From positions 177,001 to 241,000 of the forward strand of contig JACEVL010000990.1 in assembly GCA_020284085.1 (NCBI GenBank): a stretch of DNA of 64,000 nucleotides, read 5' to 3'. This document shows positions 28,960 through 41,386 of this stretch, in pieces. Numbering within the stretch: position 1 is the first letter of the stretch; each line of letters opens with the position of its first letter. This DNA comes from Aporrectodea caliginosa. Lineage: Eukaryota; Annelida; Clitellata; Crassiclitellata; Lumbricidae. The translations under genes and the position numbers were made by a program. The notes beneath the pieces were generated by a model. It was not told the DNA's origin, did not search any database, and saw nothing but the letters and a program-made list of their open reading frames with translations.

Positions 28960-31900
28960 TCACGTTGCATTGCTTGTGCTCCAGCTAAAAGATCCTTCAA
29001 ATTGAAATAGGATGATACTACTGGCGACTGTTATTGGCAGAGACACATAAATAACAAACTACCTTACTTTACCTTATTGCTGAAAGACACATACAACAAG
29101 CGAACTACATTACCTACCATAAACAACTCCTGATCCGTGTGTACTGGCCTGGGACATGGAATGCATCTTTCATTAACACTTGAACTTTTCCTTTTTGACG
29201 GGGCTGGGCTGGGAACACCTCCGAGTAGATACCTTGGAAAGGCACTACATAAATGCTCTGAATGTTTTCACTTCCAACCAAAGATAATGAAACAGTTTCT
29301 ACATCATGATCATAGTTTCGTGTTACCAGGTCGGCAGTACCTCGGAGGAGTTTTTTTAAGTGGCACTACTGGTATATAAATTTCGATTACAAAATTAAAT
29401 TACAATTACCACAAACACAGCAGAAACCAAGAGAGAAACCTTTCGACAATGAATCCTAAAGTTTCTTACAGTTGTTAACCTCACAAACAAAATCCTCGCA
29501 ATACATGTCGCAGAAAATGCCTACGGAATAATCTGTAGATGCCCACAACAAAACAGATCATGTTTGGCAGCCTACCTAGAAACATCAAACATTTCCATCT
29601 GGTAACTCGAACTTGCGCGATATAAATGCTACAAATGAACGACCAACAGGTAATGTAATATGACAAGAAATTTATATAGGCCTAGCCTCTTCTACGTATC
29701 CATTTTGAAGCACTTTATACACCAGAAACTTCTTTTAACGCTGTCTTTGAGACTTAAGTCCATAACTGTCTTATCCTGTGGTTGTGTTATAATACAGCCA
29801 TTAATCTAAAAAAATATAATTTAAAAAATAAATTTAATATACTTAACTAAATTTTTGATACATGTTAGATCAGAATTTGTGTCATAATGAAGGAAGTTGT
29901 AAGAAAGTTGTAAGAAGCCCCAAGTGTAGTGTAATATGCCAGATCGGCGTCGAGTTCATGTGAATTGAGTTTAGTTTATTCGAAATCAAACGACACTTGC
30001 AGAACTGGAAATGCGAACATCTAAGAGGCACGACATGACATCTACCTAGTGACAAATGACATAGCTAAGATGACACTACAACACACGTCACCGGACCAAA
30101 AATCACGACTATGCCTTTCAACTACACATTGACATACACTCCCTTGAAGTCTCACCTGTCACAGACAATTTGATGCAGCAGTGATATGACTTCAGACACA
30201 GTTCTTGTTAGCACACAGAAGTTGTTTCGACAAGTATACAACCAAGTACGACTTGTGAAGATATTTTCACAGAAAAATCGTCTGTTGAAATTTCTGGGCA
30301 TGTAAACGTGTGATACATCATCCAAACCTGTGTCACCTACGTCAGATCAAGCAACGTGTCTGTGACCACGACACTACTACTCACGACACAAGCCACATAC
30401 AAACAGACATTGCACATAACAAAGCTCAAGACAAACAGTCATTGCGCGATGTTAGACGGTTTAGACGTCATCGACACTACACAGACGTACGTCGGTGATC
30501 GGCTGAGCTGGCAACAGAAGTCAAGTTAGTCGAGTCAGAAGGAAATCGAAGAGACTTTCAAACTCGTTTGGCTGTTCACGTTTTTTTCGGCACCACGCCA
30601 AAATTTCGGAAAGAAGCGAACCAACCGTCAGTTCACGACTTAAGATGATCTGGCAAATGACATCCATCTACAAACAATCAGTCAGATGGTTAATGCTCAT
30701 AAGTATTATCTACATAATAACAGATTTAGAAAGCATGCACGGTGTGGCTGTACGTGTGATAATATTAATGATAATATTCGTTTACTAATTCAAACTGGCA
30801 AGTACGCAGTAAGATTATATGATATAGTAATAACAGAAGATAACAAGTTTAACAGGAGTCAAATTTAACTGTACGGCAGCCTGCAAGGTGCCGATCTGTC
30901 CATAACACTTAATAGGTTAACACTGGTTCTATTTGGTGAATAATATGAGAATTTAAAATATTTAGAAAAGGTGAGATGCATGGGTAAAGCAGTGTTATTT
31001 TTGTAATTAAAAATAAAATAATTAGCTAATCCAATGGATTCTATGCCCTTTACCATACTGCATACACCATCAACTGATGGTTAATTTAAGTGAAACCATA
31101 GCGATAAATCGCATTTTGTTGGATGGGAAGCCAAGTTGAAATCTGGTAGTACCCACCTGACTGATCTGAGTATTTCCGGTGATATTGTAGTGCAACTCGG
31201 AGGCTAACGAGGCCGAGGCGCCAATCCACTGAAGCAGAGCCAACAGCTCCGGTTCCAGACCAAAAGCACCATCAGCAGAGTGCTCAGCAATGACTGACCT
31301 CTGCAACAAAATCAAAACTCATGACGATCAAACTATGACATAAAAAACTGTCAAGCAACAGTTCACTCTACTGGCAGAAAATTACTTCCTACCAAACCTA
31401 ATGGTAATGCAGTTAATTGAATTGTTATGTAATGGATCAATTGTATAATGCAACAAAGAGCAATTACAACATAACAAGTAGCAATTTTAAGTAATAAAAC
31501 TGCAGTTGTAATGTAAAAAGGAAACTGCAGCATATTTTATGATACCATGTACCTGAAACATAACAAAAGTGACATCGTGACACATAGAATTCAAAGCATA
31601 GATGGAAAATTATTAAACTCCAATCAAACAGAAGTAGGATAAGCTGTTTTCAATTCTGAATCCTTAAAATCTTGATACAGACCTTCACTCTTTGCAGTGG
31701 TTCACTTCCGGTCACAATGTGTACAGCTTCGTCGATCAGTTGATTTGCAAACTCGCTGGCAATCTCTTCCAGCCCCAGTGGTGTCTTCCTATCAAACGAT
31801 TGTGGCCACCTCGAGAAGCACATCCCCGAATGAGTCCCTGCCTGGGCATCAGGCCTGCGGGAACTGGCACTCCCGGCGACTGCAGTATGTTGCGCTGCCT

Positions 31901-34900
31901 CACGTTCACTGATAGTAACGATCTTTCGTGCCATATCGTCGGCAAAGCGTAGCAAACCTGCACTCAGCTGCTCTTCCGTGGTCTCACCCGGTTGGGTACT
32001 CTGCAAACCTGGCTGCAAGGCTTGAAGGAGATTCTGGAGAGATGTCTTGCCAAAGAGTTCGACAAGCGCATCATCGAATGCGTCCATGAGCAAGTCCTGC
32101 ACATACCAGTCCATGGATGTAGGAGGCTTCTCAACATAGAGTCCACTCGACGTGCTGAAGAGGCCAAGCAGGTATTCTCGCGACGATGAAATATTCCACG
32201 GGTGGCACCCGCTCCGTGAACCATGACGCGAACAATTGTTGGACTTCCCCGTTCCGAAAAACGCCACGTCTTCCGCCTGCATGCTACACTCAGAGAACAG
32301 GGAACCAGTACGAGCAGAAGCGCTCGGAGGATGTAATCGGTGGATGTCTTCGTCGTATGACTGGCTGCAAAACTGCTCCAGGGGTCTCCGAACACGACCT
32401 CCTGTCCCCGGCAGCTCAGACTGGAATGGTTTTTGATCAGATAGAGATGGGACTGAGTGGCGGTGACTGGTCGAAGCGATCCAGATTTCTTCTACGTGAC
32501 TCTGACGTCTGCTGCCGTCCGAACTGCCAAAGTGGTGACAGTATACGTCGACCGCTTCACGGAAAACACTGTTCAGGAAATCAGTCACGAAGTCGTCAAG
32601 TTCTTCCTTTGCTCGTTTGCAGCTGTGACAGTGTGCAAGTGGCATTGTCCTTTCACCTGCTGTGGAAAACATGGACACCTGGTGAAGCTCAGACTCTGTT
32701 TTTCTCAGTTTTGCATCTTCAAGTTCTTTTGAAGTCTCTGCAGGTTTCTTTTGCTCGGCTGTTTTCACGCCAAACGTCTGGATCAGGCGGAAAGGCGCTG
32801 AGCCTTGCGCAGAGTCCGCTGGTGAAGCTGTAGTTGATTCTTCCTTAGCGACTCTCTGCTCGCGTACAAGTTCCTCGATCTCAAGCTTTGAATCCTGTGC
32901 CACCTCATTTATCAGATTGTCAACAAAGTGGTCCAGCGCAGTCGGATTGCACGGCACCGACGTCAGATTCACGGAAAAAGGTGCCGAAATGGGGCTGGCT
33001 CCAGATGACAGTGGCACGCCAACTTTGATCGGCTTCGGCTTTGGAACACCCTTTGGATGATCGACCGAGAATTTCTGAAGCAGTCTGGATCGAGTCGTGC
33101 TTGTGTTCGTAAGCTCCGATGCTGTTGCTCCTTCTGCAGCAGCCGCACCAATGACGTCTTCCTCCATCAACGACATGGCACCAGACTCCTCCTCAATTAC
33201 GGCCGTCTTGATAATGGAGCGCTGGAAGTTCTCACAGTACTCTTCCATCTCAGAGCTGTAGTCCGTTGAGCTGCGCTTTCCAGCACTGCTTCCGCTGCTT
33301 GATGAGCTCCGCCGTGATGCATCACTCATGCCAGAGCTCCGCCTCCGGCTGCACCCGCTGAATCCGCTCGGTAAGTCTCCGGACTCGGATGCAAATGAAG
33401 ACTGGCCCTGCAAAAGTGAGCCACGGCGGCTTGACTGGCCACTGCGGCGGCGGGCAAATGTTGCGACTGGTGGTGCGTCATCTGGCGTTGGACATGAGTC
33501 AACATCAAGCGACATGGCGCGTGACAGCGAATCAGGAATACTGACACTGCTGTCGGTTGACGAGTTGCTTCGCCAGGACGACGCATTTCGTGTGGGTCGG
33601 GCTCGATGCAGCCGGGACCCAATTTCATGGGCAAATGATGGGGAGGTCTTAAAACAGAGCAGCCGGGGATTAGAAACGGAGGAGCTTAGGGATTCAGACG
33701 ACAGAGGAAGATCCGTCTCGCTCGTCTCTTCGGCAACATCTGCAAGGTCAAAGGTTATCTCGGACATTTATGCTGCACCTTTGTATGATCACTGTCTAAT
33801 TCTTGCATTCACATAGCACCAAAATGCAACACATGCCAGAACTATTTTGTTAGGGTTACTAGACAGTGACTCAAGGCTCAAACCATAACATCACCTTAGA
33901 GTAGCATTCAGTTATTTTTCAAATCAAATGAAAAAAATTCTGAGAATTAATTTTTCTGTTTAACAATGCTGTCATAATGAAGATGATTAGTTACCATCCT
34001 CTTTTTTCCAGGCTTGCGACTGGCATCAACAAAAAACAGCAGTGAGGAGTTACAAAACATATGATAAGCAGAATATTACCATCAAGAAGTCAAACGGTGG
34101 AACCAAAAAGGAACAACTTGTTCTGCTAATAGGTTAAATCCTATAAAAAGGATTTGTGTTCTGAAAGGCCATGCTTATAATAAAAATAATTTCCACATTT
34201 CAGATGTAGACTTACTGACCGTAGGCATAGTTAGATAATCAAAGTAAAATAAATAAATAAAATAACTAAATATAATTGGGGTGCCAAGTGCGTGCCTACC
34301 CTCCTCAAGTGCGCTGCTGCTCTCCGTTCCACCCAGAATGTCATCAGAGTTCCCCGAAGCAAGGGCAGGGTTATCGACCGCTCGAATCGTGAAGCCTGCA
34401 GATTCAGAACATAAGCCGGTCAGCATCCGGGACAGGAAACTGAGGATTGTACGCTGGCGATACGGATGACATATCTCCTCCGCAGAAGAGTCCATGAGGC
34501 AAACACTGGCTCCATACTGAGCTGCAACCTGTAAGTAATCCCAAGAACTATAAACCTAAGAAAACTGAACAGAGAAAGAATGAAGGTATAGTAATGTAAT
34601 ATAACAAAACATTTATATAGCACCACTGCAAAGAAATAATCACGTAATCTAACCTGTAAGTTGGCATGTCATCACATGAAACTGAAACACACTTTGAAGA
34701 TAAAAGTAAGCTAGGTACCCAAAGCGGCAGCCATGGGTAAAAGTGTTATGGACTTCAATATTCTAAGCCTGGGCATAAGAAGTTGGGTGACCAGTCCTCT
34801 CCCTCACAGCCTATCTTCCCACCAAACAAACTACATGGTCAGTGTACTTGTTTTGCACTAGGCGGCGCCAGTGGAGCAGAAATCATTTAACACCTTTCTG

Positions 34901-37900
34901 CTCCGGCAGGGAAGTGAACCTCCAGCATTCCAGCACACTAGCCACTAGACGATCATGCACTTTCAACAAATAGCTTGAAACACATTAACTGCAGAGATAT
35001 TGTTATAGATTGTAAAAGGGAAGGACCAATTCTTCTCCCACTTCAACGGCTATTGAAACATTCCCTTAAATGTCAGTGCAGCAAGCATCACCTGTGTTGG
35101 ATCATCCGATGAACAGCCAGAATCAGGAACTGAACCATGAACTGAATCGGGCTTCGAGTGGACCAGAGGACCAGAGGCCAAGTCGATGCCAGAAACATAG
35201 AACACTTCATTGTCAGACAAACATTCGCTGAACAGCATTCCTGACATCAACTCAGCTCTCTCACAAAACCAAACGTCTTCCTGTAAATGAAAAAACTGTT
35301 CAGTTATAAATAAAATAACTATCACACTATGTCATGGGTTAAGTGGCACAGAAGAAATACAGTTTTGTATTGCATTGAATTAAAAGTAGTTATTAAAATG
35401 TAATCATCAACAATCCAGACTGTAAGCAAGCACCAACTGTCAGCCATGGATGGTAATTCATCGTTTCAGCTCTTCAGGTCGGTGCAAAACTGATATTAGA
35501 CACCCTATTCGGAACACTATTTCATTATAACATAACCTATTAGCAGCACAAGCTGTTCCTTCTTGATTCCATCGTTCGACATCTTGATCATAACATTCTG
35601 CATATTCATATACAGTGGTGTAAACCATTCGTATCCAGATGAACCAGTGATTCTTCAGTAAAGCTAGCAAGAAGTACTTCTGCAAGGTACTTAAAAGGGT
35701 ACTTAAAAGGATGGCCAAAGCAATGTACCTGCGTTCGACCAGAACCAAGAGCTGATCCTCCATAATGCCTGCTTCCAAATACAACCTATAAGTAACCACA
35801 GAAAATCCCAAAAATAGACAAGGAAATCCTATCAGCCGAAAATACATACTGGTAATGCTCAAACAGAATATTCACGCACAAAAGAATAATGGCTAAAAAA
35901 ACCAACAAGACCAAATAAAACAGCCTGAAATGATTACACAGAAGTTGAAGCAAATACCTTACTTAAAAAATTCCTCAACAGAATGATTACTTTCGCTTGT
36001 AATACCTACCTTAGCTTAACCTTATCTTAAAATCTTGAAACCATTACAGATTACCTTCCTAATCTGACAAACTCTCAACTATCAACTTGAAATGAGAATC
36101 ATCTTGTTAGGCTCTACAAGTCTACATGTGTGTGGATACCTGCCAGTTGTGACTTCTGCATTTATCTGAGCATTTATTTTCTTACAAAGAAACTTTCCAT
36201 TTTTAACCCTTTCATGATGAGTGCATACTAAAAGTGACTGGAAAACCACTGCAGCTCGTCATTAAAGGATTAATGAACATTAACACTGATTACGCTGTTG
36301 TAGGTAGTGCTTGTTTGAAGTACTTAAAAGGCACTATATTATTAAATGTCTGGCTACATTCATACACATATTGACAAAGGAGTCATTTGCCTTAGCTCAC
36401 CTGACCTACTCTTAAAATGCCTTACGTTAACACTACTTGTTTACATCAGTTAAACAACCATGTGTGCTATTGTAAGGTACTTCAAAGGCACTAAATGAAG
36501 TGTCCTGATACATACATATATACATACATACATATATCTAGTTAGTTTCTACTATTCTTACTTGAACAGTTTCTGCAGTAGAGTCTGACCAAGAGAGTCC
36601 TGACGTGTGAACGACAACTGGGCACAGAGGCTGAGCCGAGCACATCCAGTCTTCTGGCTTTGGCACATCGTCGATTTGTAATACCTGAGCAAAGGTCATA
36701 CAATGTCATATTGTAGAAAAGGTCTGAGAAAAAATGAAACATCACCTTTTTGTAATACATGAGTATAGGTGATAAATCGCCATTGTGTAAAACCCAAATA
36801 AAGGTGATATATTGTCATTTTGTAATATCTTAGTATAGGCAATACACTGTCATTTTGTGGCATATTAATTAATTACAAATAATTACCAGTAAATATGGGA
36901 TCCATGGTTTCCAACCATGAAGTTACATTGTACTAAATTGTTCACTTCATATAAAAACTATCACTGAACAAACAACTCAGGAATGCTTCTAGCACAAGAG
37001 CCTAGGAAAATAGACAAGTTATATCATGAAGCATATTATAAGAAGGGTCAAAATGTCCTGAAAACTTTGTAACAGCAAAGCTCAGAAGAACCATGCCAAT
37101 AACAGAATAACAGAATTTATTCTCTGTCCAAAACCTAAGCAAAATTTAATGTAATGTAAGGAGGGCAGTTTAGACAGCACAGTGCAACAGCCAAGCAATT
37201 TCAGAGGCACATATCCAATTTACTGACTTCTATTGCACTGTTATCACAATGAGTAATGCATCAATCGACAGACGCTTTAAGTGGAACCATAGTCAAAAAT
37301 CATTATCCAGTCAAAATCCGATGGGTCTGGAAATCAAAAGCCTAGCCATGGTGGGTAAGACAGTCGAAAAAGATGAGAAGATAAAAATCAATTACTTGTC
37401 AGGTATGATTTTGATTTGCGATTTGCAAATGGGAAGTCGTCACGAGATGCTTACCTTTCTGGAAAATGCTAAGTTTCCTAGCGGCCTAGAATGAAGCTCT
37501 GATACGGTAGAAAAATAGCGGAGGATACATCTAAGTTTCTCACACTGAAAATCACTAAAACAGAACAAAATCAGTGAAAACAGACAGACAGATGTTATAC
37601 AACACAGTACTACTGGTAATGTAAGTAGTAAATAACTAAAGGTTGCATGTCCTACGGGAGTTAGTGGAAGCACTCATTTCCTTCCTGCTAGATAGTCAAT
37701 GTCATTTCACAACTTCTTCTCATCTTTGGATGGCACAGATAGGCTTGTGGTTGTTAGCTGTCATTCCCTTGAGTAAAAATAGACTATTACCAGGTCAACA
37801 GGATGTTAATGACGAGCAGAAAAACTTTCAAAAGTTTTAAATCCATGGCACTTTATATAACTAACACCAAACTGATCACAAAAGCTGTCCAAACACCAAA

Positions 37901-39862
37901 GAATTATTAAAGGAATTCCGCTTTAGTGGCTTTATGATGAACTTAAAGTCAACGAGATGAGTGGCAAAAACTATTCCTTAGTGACTGAGATGTGAAAACA
38001 ACCTGCACCGCCAAAGTATAACAATAACTTCCACTAAACCCTTGAAATGAAGGCAATTCCTGGCCACATAACATCAATTCCATTAATTCTGCTATCTATG
38101 ATCACAGTTTCAATTCTACTTCTTTTTTATTTTATTTTATTAGCAACTTAATAAAATACCATTTAACACCATAGGTTTAATAGTAATTTTTGGATCAATG
38201 TGTTCAGCATAAAAGGTTGAACACAAACGGAAAAAGGTCACTGTTAGGGCCAAATCTAAATTCTTATAGAAAATTTGAGAGATGCAATCAACTGAAAGTT
38301 GTCACCTTGCAAGATTGTTCAAACTCATTTCTGCTAACCATGATTAATCTGATGACTCAATGAAGAGATCTTCCCCTCAGCTGAACAATTAATGATTTCA
38401 CTTTTCCAGGTGAAGGAAGGAGTTTTCTGCTAAACAACTGCAAGATTAGGACTACAGTGATTACTCAACGTCATTCCTGCCAACCATGGTTAACACAGAA
38501 AAACACAGAATAATCCTCAGGTGTGCCAGAGGATAGTCTTACCTGTCCAAGTGAAGAAAGGTGATTTCTCTTGTGTAATTGCAATCACAAATTTCTGTAG
38601 CACCATTTCATGAGAAACTCATACGAGGTGCACCAAACCTTACAACACAAAACCACAATCGAACATAACGGTTTTCAAGTGCAATGAGATTACCACGACT
38701 GCACAACTTCGCTCTGCTAACCATGGTTAACATGACACCCAAAACACTAAAAGATCCTCAGTCAAGCTGGAGAAATATCTTACCTGTCCAGGTGAAGAAA
38801 GAAGTCGTCAAAGCTGAAAACACTTAGTCTCGATGATTGCTGGAGACCAGCGACATGCGAGGGACATCGTCCAGGGAAAAGGCAGAGGAAAGCGCAGGAG
38901 ACGATTGATGCAGCCAACCTCTTTGATATAACACGCACTTCCTCTGCAATCGAAGAAAACCACAAGAAAAAATGACCTCTTGTGACTTAAACAAACAGAA
39001 CAGGAGCAATCAACATTTTATATATCCTTACCATCATTAATTTCATAACTCAAGATGAGTGAATGGAATGATAAATTTGTCTATGGAAGATATTTGAACA
39101 TTATCATTTTTTTCAACCCAAAGGTTAAAAATCAGGAGATTGGCAAAAACTATTCTATGCAGTGGAGGGTGCAGCGTTGGGATGACCAATCACTTCAATA
39201 TTGTTATAATATTATTTAGTAGTAGTTTCATGGTTTCTCCCTATATCAAGTAGATAACAGTTTGGATAAAAAATTAACATGTCATGGCATAGGAAAAACA
39301 GTCCAATCTCAAGAAGTTATGATGAATATTGTTCCCGGTGTTGAAAACTGGGACAAGGACTGATTTCCCAGAGATATGTCTTGTACTGCTAACCTAACTA
39401 CACCTACAAATAAATTTAAAAAAATTATTTGTACTCTTACCATACAATTTGCATCGCATCAAATTTAGCCAACATACCTCGTCGCTGTCTCAATATCTCC
39501 AGCCCATCTTTAGGCTTCAGACTTTCGATCTCGAGAGCAAGATCAACGATCAGTGGGAAAACATGATCAATATACTCGTAACTCTCTTCCAGAGTTGTTT
39601 TTAAGTCTAGGAATACACGCAGTCCAGAAAAGACATTCCTTGTTTTCGATTTTGCTCCTGTACCAGCCACTGCTTCACCCAGATCTGTGTGTAAAACGTC
39701 GTGGGCCCTCTGAAAGGTTGCGATCCAGCTCTCTGTCGTTCGAGAGGCCTTGCCAACTGTCAGAATGGCCCGGACATTTGGCCACGACTTGTGGTCGCAA
39801 GGAAAACTGATAAATCGGCTGTCTGCCATTGAGCAGGTCGTAATTCTTCGCATCGACCTCAC
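28960..39862 (-). CDS. PARG-like protein with a 686-residue insert rich in amphipathic helices (putative PKA scaffold, probable pseudoenzyme)
   Basis: Poly(ADP-ribose) glycohydrolases hydrolyse PAR chains. Exons (minus): 39900-39478 (first Met 39862; a second at 39829), 38943-38784, 37554-37455, 36684-36562, 35785-35729, 35280-35092, 34528-34300, 33739-31683, 31300-31157, about 30251-30156, and a weak last exon at 29020-28960. Phase is continuous through exon 9. PARG homology: VFPLIVDLALEI; SIVSCAFLCLFP (human LLANAFFCTFP); CEKLRCILRYF; KPEDWMCSAQPLCPVVVHTS; VVFGSRHYGGSALGSGRTQ followed by EDVWFCERAELMSGMLF (human VDFANRFVGGGVTSAGLVQ, EEIRFLINPEL, gap-free); ADGAFGLEPELLALLQWI (human WGCGAFGGDARLKALIQIL); LYTCRNNFCVLTRTVSEVIS. 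The 686-residue exon 8 sits between the human positions NKAYCGFLR and GNWGCGAFGGD, inside the fold. Signature residues are altered, so catalysis is unlikely. Total about 1180-1200 residues. The first exon has an acceptor-like CAG at 39903-39901, so further 5' exons are possible. Confidence 0.8.
29205..29400 (+). mobile_element. Two adjacent SINE 3' fragments in the PARG-like gene
   Basis: gctgggaacacctccgagta...cttggaaaggcactacataa at 29205-29260 and ggcagtacctcggaggag...agtggcactactggtatata at 29325-29400 are diverged copies of the same 3' tail, in plus orientation. Confidence 0.55.
31683..33739 (-). other. Giant exon 8 of the PARG-like gene: AKAP-like insert
   Basis: One 2057-bp exon, phase 1 to phase 0. 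The start was placed at ttgcag/ATGTTGCC because an in-frame TAA directly precedes the ATG at 33767, and this acceptor matches the phase of the upstream exon. The encoded region is Ser/Arg-rich and mostly disordered. It is punctuated by helices LDHFVDNLINEVAQD (32936-32892), LDDFVTDFLNSVFREAVD (32600-32547), MDWYVQDLLMDAFDDALVEL (32114-32055), LRFADDMARKIVTIS (31952-31908) and IASEFANQLIDEAVHIV (31763-31713). Each fits the A-kinase-anchoring pattern of paired hydrophobics spaced by two residues. PKA-type sites RRRSG, RRGSL, RRRSS, RRSS and KRSS lie at 33452-33270, and RRQSH at about 32510. Confidence 0.75.
34590..34650 (-). mobile_element. SINE tail fragment just upstream of PARG-like exon 7
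   Basis: gtaatgtaatataacaaaac followed by atttatatagcaccac is a SINE 3' tail in minus orientation, the same as at 9025-9085. Confidence 0.5.
34855..34970 (-). mobile_element. tRNA-derived SINE head in PARG-like intron
   Basis: The minus strand gives cgtctagtggctagtgtgc (A-box-like) and ggttcacttccctgc (B-box), as in tRNA-derived SINE heads. Confidence 0.6.
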
Positions 39863-39902
39863 TTGCTCAGTTTGTGAATTCCAGACATCACAGTTGAAAC
39901 CT

Positions 39903-41386
39903 GCACATCATAACCAACTAAATTCTCAAAATATTTTCCACAAGCAGGTTTCTTTATGTCTGACATATACATGACCGTAAACATATAATAGGAATTTGTA
40001 TTAGTGTAAATAATTCTTTATTCGGTAGCCTACCCGACAATCCCACCAACATTACGACGGCCTACATTCACTGAGCTTTTTACATGCACGCAAAAGGCGC
40101 TATATAAATGTATGGCCAAAAGAAAAGTCCATCTCTTCCAGTCCGCGCTGTCCCACAATTACCACAGATTTGCTCAGTATGGGAATTGTCAAAAAATAAC
40201 TGGGGGGGGGGGTTAGACGGTGATTTATGTGCAGTTTGTGTGTGAAATGTAGACTTTACTATGGGATCCTAAAAAAGACTAGGGGGGTCCGGGGTTGACC
40301 CCGGGGTTGACCCCCCGGCAATTCTCACACTGGATCATTTGCTACATCAACTTCAAACAAATATCAGTACAGCGAGATAAAGAAATTTTATAGAGGTTTA
40401 GCAGTACCTTATATCGCCAGGTTACATATGAAAACACCCGATTCAATGATGATCCATTCCTTAGCTGTTATAATATTATATTATAACGTATTCGAACATT
40501 TATATAGCGCCTTTCATAAAACCCAGCGGCGCTTTACTCCCACGCACTTTCTCCGCCGATTTAACATAACCGTGTAATTTCCCCATTCACGCGACTGTAG
40601 AAATTTATCAACAGGCTACAGTGGACATCATTTAGATCTGTATATTGTGATACTTGGCGATTTTTCGCATAAAATTAGCAAATATTCATCAACTGTTGGT
40701 TGAACGTAATATTTCTAGGCAAGACTAAAGGACTTCCGGTAAAGTCAACTAAAAGTGGAGCAGAACGTAAACAGAGCACATTATTTGCGTAGTTGCCTTG
40801 TGGGCTCTGTGCTCCATCATTATCTTAGGGAGTAACAACTGTTGTGTGTCTCCGGGTCTCCCGGTCTCATCCATTAGGCCTACTGGCCGTAGATTTCTTC
40901 TCCCTGCTGCGCAAGTTGACCTGGTTGTTCCCCCAACCAGAACAGCCCAGAGGCTTAATTTGCTGTGGTCTTGCATTACTTGATGTTTGTACACCGTATA
41001 CCGAATCTTCTGCAATTAATCGGTTCAATAAGGAATATAACACAAGACTCTCTTCAATCAAATGTGCGAGGCCGAGAACATGGAATGCAATCCGTATGGA
41101 GATTATACGTAGGCCTACGGTCCTTATAGTAGGCCTAGGCCTATACCGGCCTAACCTTCATCTCTTCAAACGTAAAATTACGTGTCTATATTTTACGGGT
41201 TTCATGAGTTAAACAAGGACACTTATAAATGCTAATACCGTATGGGCCTACTTGTTCTCTAGGCCCTAATGTAAGCTAATGCTTCTGCCTAATTCGCGGT
41301 GATTGCTATGGCCTGGTAAATGTGCATTCATACTGTTGTTAATTGTGCTTTTGCTATCAACATAGCTGTAATCAGTCTTTTTGACG
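39903..41386. other. Region upstream of the PARG-like gene
   Basis: Holds a SINE tail fragment at 40485-40555 (cgaacatttatatagcgcc, minus), a run of G at about 40203-40213 and a GC-rich inverted structure at 40282-40316 (ggggggtcc ... gacccccc). On the plus strand there are short open frames at 40798-41212 without recognisable similarity. A transcript could start near 40750 and join the exon-like cassettes at 41402-41800. Confidence 0.3.

Noticed and set aside
33740..33767. ATG of the 705-codon frame as a separate gene start
   Set aside because: An in-frame TAA precedes it, but the ttgcag acceptor inside gives exact phase with exon 7 and PARG blocks continue on both sides, so an internal exon is the better reading. 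A downstream independent promoter cannot be excluded.
32186..33816. Plus-strand ORFs of 162 and 215 codons over the PARG-like giant exon
   Set aside because: Antisense shadows; the minus-strand frame is 705 codons long, in phase with neighbouring exons and has meaningful motifs.
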